Source: an uncultured Campylobacter sp.
GTDB taxonomy: Bacteria; Campylobacterota; Campylobacteria; Campylobacterales; Campylobacteraceae
NCBI RefSeq assembly: GCF_938015785.1
Contig: NZ_CALLWC010000038.1
Location: forward strand, 1-59,685
Direction: 5' to 3'
DNA: 59,685 bases
Translations under genes and position numbers: made by a program
Notes under the pieces: model-generated
What the model was told of the DNA's origin: nothing
What the model saw: only the letters and a program-made list of their open reading frames with translations
The model's database searches: none
Part shown: positions 23,858-32,703 of the stretch, piece by piece
Layout: every line of letters starts with the position of its first letter
Position numbering within the stretch: the first letter of the stretch is position 1

Positions 23858-25834
23858 TTACAGCTTCCTAAGCTTCGCGATCTCATCGCGCAGCGCTGCG
23901 GCCTTTTCAAACTCCAGCGCGGCAGCGGCGTCGAGCATCTGCTTGCGAAGCTCCTTTACGATCTTGGCGCGCTCGGCGGCGGGCATCTTCTCTAAATTGG
24001 CACCCTTTCTTAAAATTTCTGTGCCGTCCTCGATCTTTAGGCTCTCTTCGATATTGCGGCTCGCAGAATGCGGGGTTATGCCGTGGGCGCGGTTGTATTC
24101 ATCTTGAAATTTACGGCGCTTTTGGGTGATGTCGATCGCCTCTTGCATCGAGGCGGTGATCTTTTTGCAAAACATCACGACCTGTCCGTTCACGTTTCGC
24201 GCGGCTCGCCCCATCGTCTGAATAAGGCTGGTGCGCGAGCGCAAAAATCCCTCCTTATCGGCATCCATGATCGCGATAAGGCTTACTTCGGGCAGATCGA
24301 GCCCCTCGCGGAGCAGATTTATACCGATTAGCATATCGTATTCGCCGCTGCGAAGGCCACGGATGAGCTCGTTGCGCTCGATCGCATCGATATCCGAGTG
24401 CATATATTTGACCTTAAGCCCAAGCTCCAGATAGTATTTGCTCAGCTCCTCCGCCATCTTTTTGGTTAGCACGGTCACCAATATCCGCTCGCCGCGCGCG
24501 ATAACCTCCTTTGCCATATCGTGTAAAATTTCGACCTGGTTGTCGCTATCTTTTAAGATAATCTGCGGATCGAGTAGTCCCGTCGGGCGCAGTATCTGCT
24601 CATATACGGCTCCGCGGCTAAGATCCAGCTCGTAATCATTGGGCGTTGCGGAGACGAATAGAAATTTAGCCTTTTTATTGATAAACTCATCAAACATCAG
24701 CGGGCGGTTATCAAGTGCGCTAGGCAGGCGAAAGCCGTACTCTACGAGCGTTTCTTTGCGGCTGCGATCTCCTGCGAACATCCCGCGAAACTGCGGCAAG
24801 CTCACGTGGCTTTCATCGACGATGACGAGGTAGTCCTTGCCCTTGCTCTCGTAGTAATCAAAGAGCGAATAGGGCGTCTCGCCCGGCTTTTGGCCGGTCA
24901 GATAGCGCGCGTAGTTTTCGATCCCCTTGCACATCCCAGTAGCGCCCAGCATCTCAAGGTCAAATTCCACTCGCCCTTTCAGCCGCTGCGCCTCGACGAG
25001 CTTGCCCGCGTCCTCGAAAAATTTCAACCTCTGCTCAAGTTCCTCCTCGATTCCTTTGATCGTCGATTTCAGGCGCTGCTCGCCCACGATGAACTGGCTC
25101 GTCGGGTAGAGAATAAATTTTTTGACGCTCTGCGTCTTTTTGTTTTCGAGCACGTCCAGATGATACATCGCCTCTATCTCGTCGCCGAAAAACTCGATCC
25201 TAAACGCCTCGTCGTTAAAATACGCGGGATAGATGTCGATCACGTCACCGTTTACGCGAAAATTCCCGCGATCAAAAAAATCGTCGTTGCGTTTGTAGCC
25301 CATATCGACGAGCTTGCGAAGTAAAAATTTAGTGCTAAATTTTGATCCAATCTCAAAAAACAGCACCATGCCTTTGTATTCGGCGGGATCGCCCAGGCCG
25401 TAGTTTGCCGAAACCGACGCCACGGTGATGACATCATCGAAGCTCAGCAAACTCGCCGTGGCGCTTAGCCGCAAGCGCTCGAGCTCTTGGTTTACGTCGC
25501 TGTCCTTTTCGATGAAAAGATCCTGCCTGGGGATGTAGGCCTCGGGCTGATAATAATCGTAGTAGCTGATGAAATACTCGACGTGATTTTGCGGGAAAAA
25601 GCCTTTAAATTCGCTATAAAGCTGCGCCGCGAGAGATTTATTATGCGTCATTACGAGCGCGGGAATTCCAAGGCGCTTGATGATATTTGCCATGGTAAAA
25701 GTTTTGCCCGAGCCGGTAACTCCGAGAAGAGTTTGGTATTTATTGCCGCTTTGAAAGCCCGCGACGATGCCTTCGATCGCTTTTTCTTGATCCTCGCTCG
25801 GAGAGAATTTGCTCTCGATTTTAAAATTTTGCAA
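23858..25834 (-). CDS. uvrB: UvrABC excinuclease subunit B
   Basis: Damage-verifying helicase-like subunit of nucleotide excision repair. Walker A GVTGSGKT, beta-hairpin YYDYYQPEAYIP, the DESH box, SATPND, the RNP-like GRAARN and a C-terminal UVR domain (last 35 residues, which contacts UvrC) are all present. I prefer a TTG start at 25834 (MQNFKIESKF, 658 residues). It has AAAGGA six bases upstream, whereas the longer ATG at 25876 is only a few bases from the -10 box and has no room for a ribosome site. UvrB of related species starts at the same point. Confidence 0.96.
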   Translation of the reverse strand: MQNFKIESKFSPSEDQEKAIEGIVAGFQSGNKYQTLLGVTGSGKTFTMANIIKRLGIPALVMTHNKSLAAQLYSEFKGFFPQNHVEYFISYYDYYQPEAYIPRQDLFIEKDSDVNQELERLRLSATASLLSFDDVITVASVSANYGLGDPAEYKGMVLFFEIGSKFSTKFLLRKLVDMGYKRNDDFFDRGNFRVNGDVIDIYPAYFNDEAFRIEFFGDEIEAMYHLDVLENKKTQSVKKFILYPTSQFIVGEQRLKSTIKGIEEELEQRLKFFEDAGKLVEAQRLKGRVEFDLEMLGATGMCKGIENYARYLTGQKPGETPYSLFDYYESKGKDYLVIVDESHVSLPQFRGMFAGDRSRKETLVEYGFRLPSALDNRPLMFDEFINKKAKFLFVSATPNDYELDLSRGAVYEQILRPTGLLDPQIILKDSDNQVEILHDMAKEVIARGERILVTVLTKKMAEELSKYYLELGLKVKYMHSDIDAIERNELIRGLRSGEYDMLIGINLLREGLDLPEVSLIAIMDADKEGFLRSRTSLIQTMGRAARNVNGQVVMFCKKITASMQEAIDITQKRRKFQDEYNRAHGITPHSASRNIEESLKIEDGTEILRKGANLEKMPAAERAKIVKELRKQMLDAAAALEFEKAAALRDEIAKLRKL

Positions 25835-25880
25835 AATTTTTCCTTTTTTAAAGCCAAAATTGGGTAATATCTTCATTTAA

Positions 25881-25886
25881 ATTATA
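25881..25886 (-). promoter_or_regulatory. -10 box for uvrB
   Basis: The minus strand reads CTGATATAATTTAA. The expected transcription start (about 25874) falls inside the longer annotated-style frame, which argues for the TTG start of uvrB at 25834. Confidence 0.5.
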
Positions 25887-25903
25887 TCAGAAAAGGCGAA
25901 ATA

Positions 25904-26164
25904 ATGGAATCAATCTTTGACGAAGAGAAAAAGGTCGAGGGCTTAAGCAATAAAGTAGCTGAGCTGATTAGACGATACACCGAGGCTAGGGACGAAAACG
26001 AGAAGCTACGCACTGAGCTAGCGACGGTCAAGGCGCAAAACGAGGCTTTGGGAATGCAGCTTGGCACGCTTGAAAACGATCTGGCGTATCGCAAGATGAG
26101 TGATGAGGATCTAAGCAAGCAGATCGACGATATTTTGGCAGGCGATAATTTAGGCGAGAAATGA
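25904..26164 (+). CDS. Small coiled-coil protein
   Basis: 86 residues, almost entirely one coiled coil (about residues 5-65: EGLSNKVAELIRRYTEARDE, EKLRTELATVKAQNEALGMQ), acidic and cytoplasmic. The shape recalls ZapB-like division proteins, but I cannot assign it. It is divergent from uvrB and overlaps the next gene by four bases (ATGA). As I recall, the same trio lies next to uvrB in C. jejuni (Cj0681-Cj0683). Confidence 0.8.
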   Translation: MESIFDEEKKVEGLSNKVAELIRRYTEARDENEKLRTELATVKAQNEALGMQLGTLENDLAYRKMSDEDLSKQIDDILAGDNLGEK

Positions 26165-26397
26165 AAGAAATTTCAGTTCAGCTGACGAGTAAGTCTTTGA
26201 CGAAAAAATACGCGATAAGCCTGGATGATGACTTTGCAAAGGTCTTTGGTAGGGACTGGCGGATTTTAACTCGTGGCAGCGATCATCTGGATGCGGGCGA
26301 ACTGCTTGAAGCCTATATCCAAAAAAGCTACGAAAATTTCATGCTTAATAAAAAAATAGATGCCTTGGTAAAGGACATCGACGAAGGAGTAAAATGA
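26161..26397 (+). CDS. Small conserved hypothetical protein
   Basis: 78 residues, soluble, with a beta-rich start (MKEISVQLTSKSLTKKYAIS) and a helical C-terminal half (ELLEAYIQKSYENFMLNKKI). Size and position after a coiled-coil gene hint at a ZapA-like partner, but the match is weak. It is translationally coupled on both sides by ATGA overlaps. Function unknown. Confidence 0.78.
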   Translation: MKEISVQLTSKSLTKKYAISLDDDFAKVFGRDWRILTRGSDHLDAGELLEAYIQKSYENFMLNKKIDALVKDIDEGVK

Positions 26398-26861
26398 TGA
26401 AAATGAGAAAAGGTGCGGCAGTAGGCGGTGGCGTAAGTGGGATAATATTTTTAGCTATTATAATCTTCGTGATAGTAAAAATAATATATCCAAAATTAAG
26501 CGGTGCTAAGGATGAGGTTTTAGTAAAAGCTTATGCAGTCGAGCTTGAAGGCGTATTTAAAGATATACAACGCGACTACTTAAATCAAGGAAATTTTCGC
26601 GAGCTAAAGAGCATGACGGGTTCCAGACAGTTTAGTGATAGCGATCTAGAAAAAACCGTCACTTTAAATCAATCCTTTGACTACGGTGTAGGACCGAAAC
26701 TCAAAAACGATATGATCTTTTGCGCGACGATTACCTTGCGCCAAGATAGTGATGGATATTTTTTCGAGACCTCGAATATCAACCGCAACAGGGAGCGCTG
26801 CGAAGCATTTCATAAAGATACGACTTATATGAAGCTAAACGGCTTTAGGATAGGCAAATAA
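26394..26861 (+). CDS. Membrane-anchored periplasmic protein of unknown function
   Basis: 155 residues. One N-terminal membrane segment (about 10-33, VSGIIFLAIIIFVIVKIIY) is followed by a periplasmic domain with two cysteines (FCATI and RCEAF) that could form a disulphide. The topology and the hydrophobic start followed by a helical stretch are somewhat pilin-like, but no prepilin peptidase site is clear. It is the last gene of the three-gene set beside uvrB. Confidence 0.75.
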   Translation: MMKMRKGAAVGGGVSGIIFLAIIIFVIVKIIYPKLSGAKDEVLVKAYAVELEGVFKDIQRDYLNQGNFRELKSMTGSRQFSDSDLEKTVTLNQSFDYGVGPKLKNDMIFCATITLRQDSDGYFFETSNINRNRERCEAFHKDTTYMKLNGFRIGK

Positions 26862-27337
26862 TTTTTAAAATTTAATCGCGCGACTGCTATGGATTCATAA
26901 AGCGTACGTGTAGCAAAAGCGCGATAGTGCTAGTGAAGTGCGTAGCCGTGTGTCGGCTCGCACCTCGTGCCAAAAACATGTTAAGTCTCAAGAATTCATC
27001 TTTATAGGTATTTTTTTAAAATTTAGCTTTAAAATCGGTATTTTTGCATTTATATTGACAGCTTATCGGCTAAAATTTTAATCATATTTTAGTTTATAAT
27101 TCATAGCGGTCGTGATTTATGCTATTGCGGTTAAATTTATGAGATGTATGCTTTTTGAAGCTAGATGCCTCGTACGGCGGCGATGCGAGCTGGGATTTAC
27201 GAAAAGCGCCTTATAAAACAAGCGTATTAAAGCAAAATATCAAGATCATCTTAAATTCATGAAATTTGCACCCTGAAGACGCGCAGAATTTTATCGGCGC
27301 GGGCTTGGGCGTGAGTTTTAAAATCTCTCATAGAATT
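26862..27337. other. Intergenic region, possible decayed coding stretch
   Basis: About 476 bases with no intact gene. On the plus strand, 27157-27330 reads in one frame as KLDASYGGDASWDLRKAPYK and so on, then after one in-frame stop as NLHPEDAQNFIGAGLGVSFK. This looks more protein-like than the usual filler and may be the relic of a secreted or outer-membrane protein gene. Confidence 0.3.
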
Positions 27338-28045
27338 TTATCGCCGATTCTCAACCGCCGATTTGATCCAACTACGCAAATAATCTAGCTGCTGCGGTGT
27401 ATGGAACCAATGCTCGCCGTTTTTCATAACGCTTAAGTCGCAGTCGAACTTCTGCGCAAAATTTCTAACGATACAAAGAGGCGTCATATCGTCGTTTTCT
27501 GCATATAGAATTCTGCTGGGCGTTTCCCACTTAGTGATCGGATTGTTCAAAACAAAACTCCAATATTCCCAAAAAAGCGGTTGCCCGGCAGGGGTCAAAA
27601 TCATCCGCTCTTGCTTCAATCGCTCCTCGCTGACGCCAGCTTGGCACATTATATTCGAAATAACGTATTTCATATCAAGTATCGGCGAGACGAAGAGGCA
27701 GTCGCTAAGCTTTTCGTCGCGGAAGCTTTGCAGGCCGAGCCATGCCCCTAGGCTAACGGCAAACAGCGCGACCTCGCCCCAACGCTTCTTTGCATACGAT
27801 AAAATTTCGCGAAATTCTAAAATAGCGTGCCGCGGATCGTAAGAAGCGGGCTCGTGCCGCCTCTGTCCGTGTCCGGGCAGGTCAAAGCTAATTACCTGCC
27901 AGCTTTGCTTGCAAACGACGGAAGCCAAAAGCTCCGCATCCTCCTTGCTTCCGCATTGCCCGTGAGCGTAGATATAAACCTTTTTCGAGCGGTTCCCCCA
28001 AACGGCGGCGGGAATGCCGCGTATCTCAATCGCGCTCTTTTTCAT
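27338..28045 (-). CDS. Alpha/beta hydrolase
   Basis: 235 residues of the alpha/beta-hydrolase fold. The oxyanion-hole strand is YIYAHGQCGSKED, the nucleophile elbow FAVSLGAW (Ser about residue 97), the acid in ILYAENDDMTP (about 185) and the His in NGEHWFHT (about 215). There is no signal peptide, so it is cytoplasmic. The gene stands alone on the minus strand with an AAAGGAAC site. Substrate unknown; an esterase or acyl-hydrolase role is likely. Confidence 0.85.
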   Translation of the reverse strand: MKKSAIEIRGIPAAVWGNRSKKVYIYAHGQCGSKEDAELLASVVCKQSWQVISFDLPGHGQRRHEPASYDPRHAILEFREILSYAKKRWGEVALFAVSLGAWLGLQSFRDEKLSDCLFVSPILDMKYVISNIMCQAGVSEERLKQERMILTPAGQPLFWEYWSFVLNNPITKWETPSRILYAENDDMTPLCIVRNFAQKFDCDLSVMKNGEHWFHTPQQLDYLRSWIKSAVENRR

Positions 28046-28661
28046 TTTTCGTTCCTTTAATTTTTTGCGCCGATACCCGCATTTTGCGGCAATGTTACAA
28101 GCAAAACCATAAATATTGCTGAAATTAATAGCACGCCCTGCTAGACTGCCTGCGATTAGCGATAAATTTTAAAATTTTACGCGCGAGCTGTGCCTGCCGC
28201 TTTGTTTTAAAATTTAGCCGCACGAAATTTCAGGCGGCATAATTTTGGTTCTTGCAGCGCAATTAAAATTCTATATCGTAGAAATTTTGCGCCGTCAGAC
28301 TGTAAAAATTCTTGCTACGAAATTTTATATCGCAACTGCGCGTGCTCTAAAATTTGCGTCTTAAAATTTTTACGCCGTAGAATTTCGCGAGCTGCGAAAT
28401 TTAAAATTTAAGACCACGCAAATTTTATCGCGACTCGTGCAAAATTTTAAAATTTTACGCCTGCTTTATTTGCAGGCTGCGCGAATAAATACCGCTAAAT
28501 TTTAATTTCAAGCGGGCTCGCGCCTTAGAAGTTAAAATTTGCGCTAATTCATAAGCCCCACTTAAGATGCGGTTTTTAAAATTTCGGTGCTTGATAGTGC
28601 CCGTAATCGCGCTGCGTTCGCTGCAATCGTGCTGTGTTTGCCATGAGCACATCCAAAAAGC
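28046..28661. other. Intergenic filler rich in AAATTT-type words
   Basis: About 616 bases with no supported gene; AAATTTTAAAATTT-like runs recur every 20-40 bases between short GC-rich spacers. A minus-strand frame at 28455-28652 has no ribosome site and is rejected. Confidence 0.5.
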
Positions 28662-29198
28662 TTAAAAAATCAATCCCGCGGCGCCGAGCTTGACTCCTAA
28701 AGAGATAATTATCAAAACCCCAAGCCCCGCGAAAAAGCCCGCCAGCACGTCATCTAGCATCACGCCGAGCCCGCCTTTTACGTCGCGATCCACGCGCCCG
28801 ATGATCGATGGCTTGAGGATGTCGAAAGCCCTGAAAAACAGCAGCGCCAAAATCATTGCGACGATCGATATCCTGCTGCTCTCAAAGCCCGTGATCAGCT
28901 CCCGTAGTGGCAGCGAAAAGATCTCGCCCGCGGGCGCGGCGACGCACATCGCGATCCACACCCCCACTACCTCGTCGATGACGATCTCGCTGTTATCGTG
29001 CGAGCGGGTCCGCTTCTCGTAATCGCCTACGATCTTAAGCGAGACGAAAAAGACGAGGCCGGCGCACAAAAACAGCGTCACCTCTCCCGCCAGCATTAAG
29101 ATTGCAAGCCCCACTATCCAGCCTGCGATGCTGCCCCAGGTGCCGGGCGCGGGCTTTAGTAGCCCCGCGCCGAAAAATGTAACGAAAATTTTATCCAT
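28662..29198 (-). CDS. pgpA: Phosphatidylglycerophosphatase A
   Basis: 178 residues. It dephosphorylates phosphatidylglycerol phosphate at the inner membrane to give phosphatidylglycerol. Conserved motifs are PAPGTWGS (about residue 16), EIVIDEVVGVW (about 70) and FRAFDILKPSIIGRVDRDVKGGLGVMLDD (about 123-150); there are about four membrane segments. Length is normal. An AAAAGGA site precedes the ATG. Its neighbourhood (sulfurylase-like gene, response regulator, ispDF) matches that of C. jejuni as I recall it. Confidence 0.95.
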   Translation of the reverse strand: MDKIFVTFFGAGLLKPAPGTWGSIAGWIVGLAILMLAGEVTLFLCAGLVFFVSLKIVGDYEKRTRSHDNSEIVIDEVVGVWIAMCVAAPAGEIFSLPLRELITGFESSRISIVAMILALLFFRAFDILKPSIIGRVDRDVKGGLGVMLDDVLAGFFAGLGVLIIISLGVKLGAAGLIF

Positions 29199-29936
29199 AA
29201 TTGTCCTTTTAAATTTTGCTTTTTAAAATTTTACCGCTTATTTTAATTAGAGCATCTGCTCGCGCGAAAATTTTAAATTTCGTTCGCGCGTGCGAGGAAA
29301 TTTTAAATTTTGTTCGTGCATATAGAATTTAAATTTCGCCCGCCTACACGAAATCAGTTCTACTCGCTCGCCACAAAATTTCGCTCACTAACGTAGGAAT
29401 TTTAAAATTCTACTCATTTGCGTAAAAATTTTAAAATTTTGCTCGCCTGCGCGGAGTTTTCAAACACGTCCGCAAACGCAAGGCATTTTGCGCGAGCGAA
29501 CAGTCGTTGCGCTGCATCCGAGTTTTGCGCTGTAACTCGCAGCAACCGCAATTTTAAGCTCGCTCGTCGAAAGCTTAAATTTTAGATCCGCTACACTGCT
29601 AATTACACATATGCCGCACCTTAAAATTTTAGATCCGCTTCACCGCACGATTTTATTGCGTCGTTATAAATTTGCTACGTATCTGCGTCTTTAAGATTTA
29701 AAACCTCTTTTAGCGCACCGCTAATGCTTTAAAAATTTAGCTTCGTTATACCGCAAAATTTTACGCCAAATCTGCGTCCGCCGCTCTTTATTCTATAAAA
29801 TTCCGCGCAGTCCTTTCTTTCCACACTATGGAATTTTACTTTACGTCTAGCCGCCGTAAATTCTAACGTCGCGAAATTTTACCCTCTGCCTAGCTTCCGC
29901 AAATTCCACGTCATTTTTGCGTTGCGCCCTCGAGAG
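29199..29936. repeat. Intergenic degenerate tandem repeat region
   Basis: 738 bases without a gene. From about 29265 to 29460 an imperfect unit of 25-30 bases recurs at least five times: AAATTTTAAATTTCGTTCGC, AAATTTTAAATTTTGTTCGT, AATTTAAATTTCGCCCGCC, AATTTTAAAATTCTACTCAT and AAATTTTAAAATTTTGCTCG, each followed by a GC-rich end. The rest has the same words at looser spacing. Confidence 0.55.
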
Positions 29937-31862
29937 CTACGTCTTTAGCGCGCTGGTTTGGTACAGCTGCATAAGCTGCTCGTAAAACTCGCTCTCGCCG
30001 TGGCTCTGCAAGATCCCGCTGTTTGGGAAAAGCTCGTCGTAGAGCTTTTGCAGATCCGAAAATCGCGCAGGAAAAAGCTCGCTTAAAATCATCGCCGAGA
30101 TCTCCTTGCGCATAAAAATCGCGGGCGGCAAGATCCCCGCGCGCAGCAGTGCCTTGAGATTTTGTGTGCGGTAATGCACGTGATGATGAGCGCCGTGAGG
30201 GCAGTTTTTGGTACTTACGAGCACCTTACACTTCTCGCAATAGACGTATTCTGGCATAAGCAAAATCTCGATTTCGCCGCGCTTTTGATACTCGTCTAGC
30301 ACCGAATGCACGCCGCCGCCTTCGAAAAATAGCTCCATATTTGCGTGATTTTGCCCAAAAATTATTTTGTTTATACCTAAATTTTTCGCAATCGCGCATT
30401 GCAGGGCGGGCTTGTCGTCAAAAATCGCAAGCGAGCCCAGATCGATCATCATGGCGCGTTGCGCGACCAAAAAATTTTGCAGCAAATAGCTTAGCGTTTT
30501 TTTGCGTAGTTCGTAAGGCAGGGCATCCGCGCTGTTCGTGCCGGTTAAAAAAATCACCACGAAATCCGCCTTGTCGATCATATGCCTAATCAGCCGCTCA
30601 TGCACGCGGTGGATCGGATCGGCGCAGGTAAAAAACGCTGAAATTTTAGGCGCGGCAAGCGAGCTTGCGACTTTTTTTATGCGCGCGATTTGCTCTGCAA
30701 GCTCATTTTTTAGCATCGTGATGCGCCCTTGCACCGCAGTTTGCTCTGCGTATGCGTTTTGAAATACCGAGCCTGCGATCTCGCTTGCGCTTGGAGCATA
30801 AATGTCGCTAACGTCTATGTGCGCTACAAGCTCGCAAGAGGCGGGATTTGCAGCGGGATTTTTGATGAAATTTTCGGTGGAATTTGAAATAAAATTTCCC
30901 GCCGAATTTGCTACGGATTTTGCATCTGCGCTGCAAACGGGATTGAGTGCGGAATTTTCGGCAAAGCTCCGCGCGGAATTTACCGCAGAATTTTCGCTGG
31001 AGCTTTTCGCCAAATCCAAAGCGGCGTTGTTTGCAGATTTTACATCCGTGCTGCTAGTAAAAGTTTGATCATAGCTCGCAGTAAGGCTTTCTATATGGTC
31101 TAAGCCCTCGCTTGTGGCGTTTATAGTGCTTTGTGTACTTGCAGTGCGCGCGAGATCCGTGCCGCTTTCTGCAAAATTCTGCTCGTTTTGTGCCGTGGCA
31201 GAAACTCCATCCTGCAAGTTGAGTGATCCTTTGGCTAGCAAATACGCGCCGCTCTCGCCGCTAAGCGAATTTTTGGCGCATTCGGCTATGCCGTCCTTGC
31301 GGAGATAAAGCTCCAAAATATCGCCCTTTTTTGCGTCCGCGCAGGAAAAAACGAAATTTATGCCGCATACGCTTAGCTTGCTTGGGCGCAGTAGCTCGCA
31401 GATCTTGCCGAAAGCGCCGTTTGCGAGCAGGCTCAGGACGTTTAGGTCGGAGCGCGAGATCTCTATCTTGCGGATTTGCGTTGCGCTATTATTTGTGCCT
31501 TTGCTCTCGCTTCCGGCTTGCTCTGCTTTTAAATTCCATGCCGAGCCCTTAGTTTGTGCCTCCTCTTTTCTAGCATCGCCAGCCCTTGACGCTTTTAAAT
31601 TTCGCATCGTTTTTAAATTGCGCTTTGCTTTTAAATTTTGTCTTGCTTTTGAGTTCTGCGATGCTTTTAAATTTTGCTTCGCCTTTAAATTTAGCGCCGC
31701 ATCGCTCGAAGCTCTTGCGGCGTTTGGAGCTTTCGTGCTACTTGAAATTCCTTCGCTTTCAAGCGGTTTTATTGCATGCAAATTGTCGGCATCGCGTGAA
31801 ATTTCTGTCCCGTCTGCGATCCGTACCGAGCGCGCGCGGCTATTTTTTTCTTGCGATGCCAT
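29937..31862 (-). CDS. ATP-sulfurylase-like nucleotidyltransferase with large low-complexity insertions
   Basis: About 641 residues from the ATG at 31862 (GGAGAAAAGG site; a longer start at 31904 overlaps the regulator gene further). The C-terminal third is a nucleotidyltransferase fold like sulfate adenylyltransferase: TCADPIHRVHERLIRHMIDK contains the HxxH-type ATP site, later VIFLTGTNSADALPYELRKK and a cysteine set YCEKCKVLVSTKNCPHGAHHH. Campylobacter orthologues are annotated as putative sulfate adenylyltransferase. Two insertions inflate it: about residues 35-130, with NLKAKQ/NLKASQ/NSKARQ hexapeptide repeats, and about 225-345, with NSA-type repeats. The function in vivo is unclear. Confidence 0.8.
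   Translation of the reverse strand: MASQEKNSRARSVRIADGTEISRDADNLHAIKPLESEGISSSTKAPNAARASSDAALNLKAKQNLKASQNSKARQNLKAKRNLKTMRNLKASRAGDARKEEAQTKGSAWNLKAEQAGSESKGTNNSATQIRKIEISRSDLNVLSLLANGAFGKICELLRPSKLSVCGINFVFSCADAKKGDILELYLRKDGIAECAKNSLSGESGAYLLAKGSLNLQDGVSATAQNEQNFAESGTDLARTASTQSTINATSEGLDHIESLTASYDQTFTSSTDVKSANNAALDLAKSSSENSAVNSARSFAENSALNPVCSADAKSVANSAGNFISNSTENFIKNPAANPASCELVAHIDVSDIYAPSASEIAGSVFQNAYAEQTAVQGRITMLKNELAEQIARIKKVASSLAAPKISAFFTCADPIHRVHERLIRHMIDKADFVVIFLTGTNSADALPYELRKKTLSYLLQNFLVAQRAMMIDLGSLAIFDDKPALQCAIAKNLGINKIIFGQNHANMELFFEGGGVHSVLDEYQKRGEIEILLMPEYVYCEKCKVLVSTKNCPHGAHHHVHYRTQNLKALLRAGILPPAIFMRKEISAMILSELFPARFSDLQKLYDELFPNSGILQSHGESEFYEQLMQLYQTSALKT
31592..31699. repeat. 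18-base tandem repeat inside the sulfurylase-like gene
   Basis: Six imperfect 18-base units (for example CTTTTAAATTTCGCATCG, CTTTTAAATTTTGTCTTG, CTTTTAAATTTTGCTTCG) code for the hexapeptide repeat NLKAxx. The unit contains the same TTTAAATTT core seen in intergenic filler. Confidence 0.8.
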
Positions 31863-32703
31863 ATTTTTTCCTTTTCTCCCAAAGCGATTTTCGCGAAATC
31901 CCAAGTGCCGCCGCCAGATCGGAGTCGAAATACTCGTCTTGGTGCGCTACGATCGTGAGCTTTACGTATTCTTCGATGCTTAAAATTTCACTGCGTTCTT
32001 TGCTGCTGCCAAGCGTAATTTCGTCGCTAAAGCCCTTTTGCGCGCCAATGGATCCGGCAATTAAGCGCATGGATTTGGTTTTGCTTAGAAATTTTTCCTT
32101 CTGCGCGCCGCTTAGGCTATCAAAATCTGGTGCATAAAAAATCTCCGCGCCGCGTTCTAGCGGCTCAGGGCTTTGCGCGGATAGAATTTTAAGGCGCGAT
32201 TTTAGCGCAAGCGCGATCTTAAATACCGCTGCAGCCCGAGCCGCCGCATCGCCGCGCAAAAGAAGTGGAAATTTTATCTGCGCTAAACGCGCGGGCGGTA
32301 TCTCGCACGAAAGGGAGACCTCTTTAAGCAGTGCTTCGTAGGCTTCGTTTTGCGATTTTAGCGAGCGAAACTGCGCGTAATGCTCGATCTTTTTTATGAG
32401 CTCCTCTATCATAAATGGCTTTTGGATATAGTCCGTCGCGCCCGCTTTTATGGGGTTTAGCACCGTTTCGCTATCGACGTAGGCAACCATCAAAATTATG
32501 ATCGAGCGCCTAAATTTTTCGATCAGCGGATAAAAGCTCGCGCCGCTCCAGCTCGTAGAAAGTAACACCGCCTCAAACTCCTCCGCAAGGCCCGCCGCGG
32601 CCGCCAAGCTCGCCGCGTTAGTGCATTCATGCCCCAGCGCGCCCAGCTTGTTTGCGATACTTTGGGCTAGATAGCTTTCGCTCTCAATTATTAAAATTTT
32701 CAT
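31840..32703 (-). CDS. Atypical response regulator, HP1021/Cj1608 type
   Basis: 287 residues. The N-terminal receiver domain (1-115) keeps the fold and the conserved KPF lysine, but the acidic pair is reduced (IIESES) and the phospho-acceptor Asp is replaced (AVLLSTSWSG). It cannot be phosphorylated in the usual way. A C-terminal helix-turn-helix (FDSDLAAALGISRKSLWEKRKKYG) binds DNA. Helicobacter HP1021 and Campylobacter Cj1608 are such regulators, linked to redox response and replication-origin control. It overlaps ispDF by four bases and the sulfurylase-like gene by 23, as in relatives. Confidence 0.85.
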   Translation of the reverse strand: MKILIIESESYLAQSIANKLGALGHECTNAASLAAAAGLAEEFEAVLLSTSWSGASFYPLIEKFRRSIIILMVAYVDSETVLNPIKAGATDYIQKPFMIEELIKKIEHYAQFRSLKSQNEAYEALLKEVSLSCEIPPARLAQIKFPLLLRGDAAARAAAVFKIALALKSRLKILSAQSPEPLERGAEIFYAPDFDSLSGAQKEKFLSKTKSMRLIAGSIGAQKGFSDEITLGSSKERSEILSIEEYVKLTIVAHQDEYFDSDLAAALGISRKSLWEKRKKYGIARKK

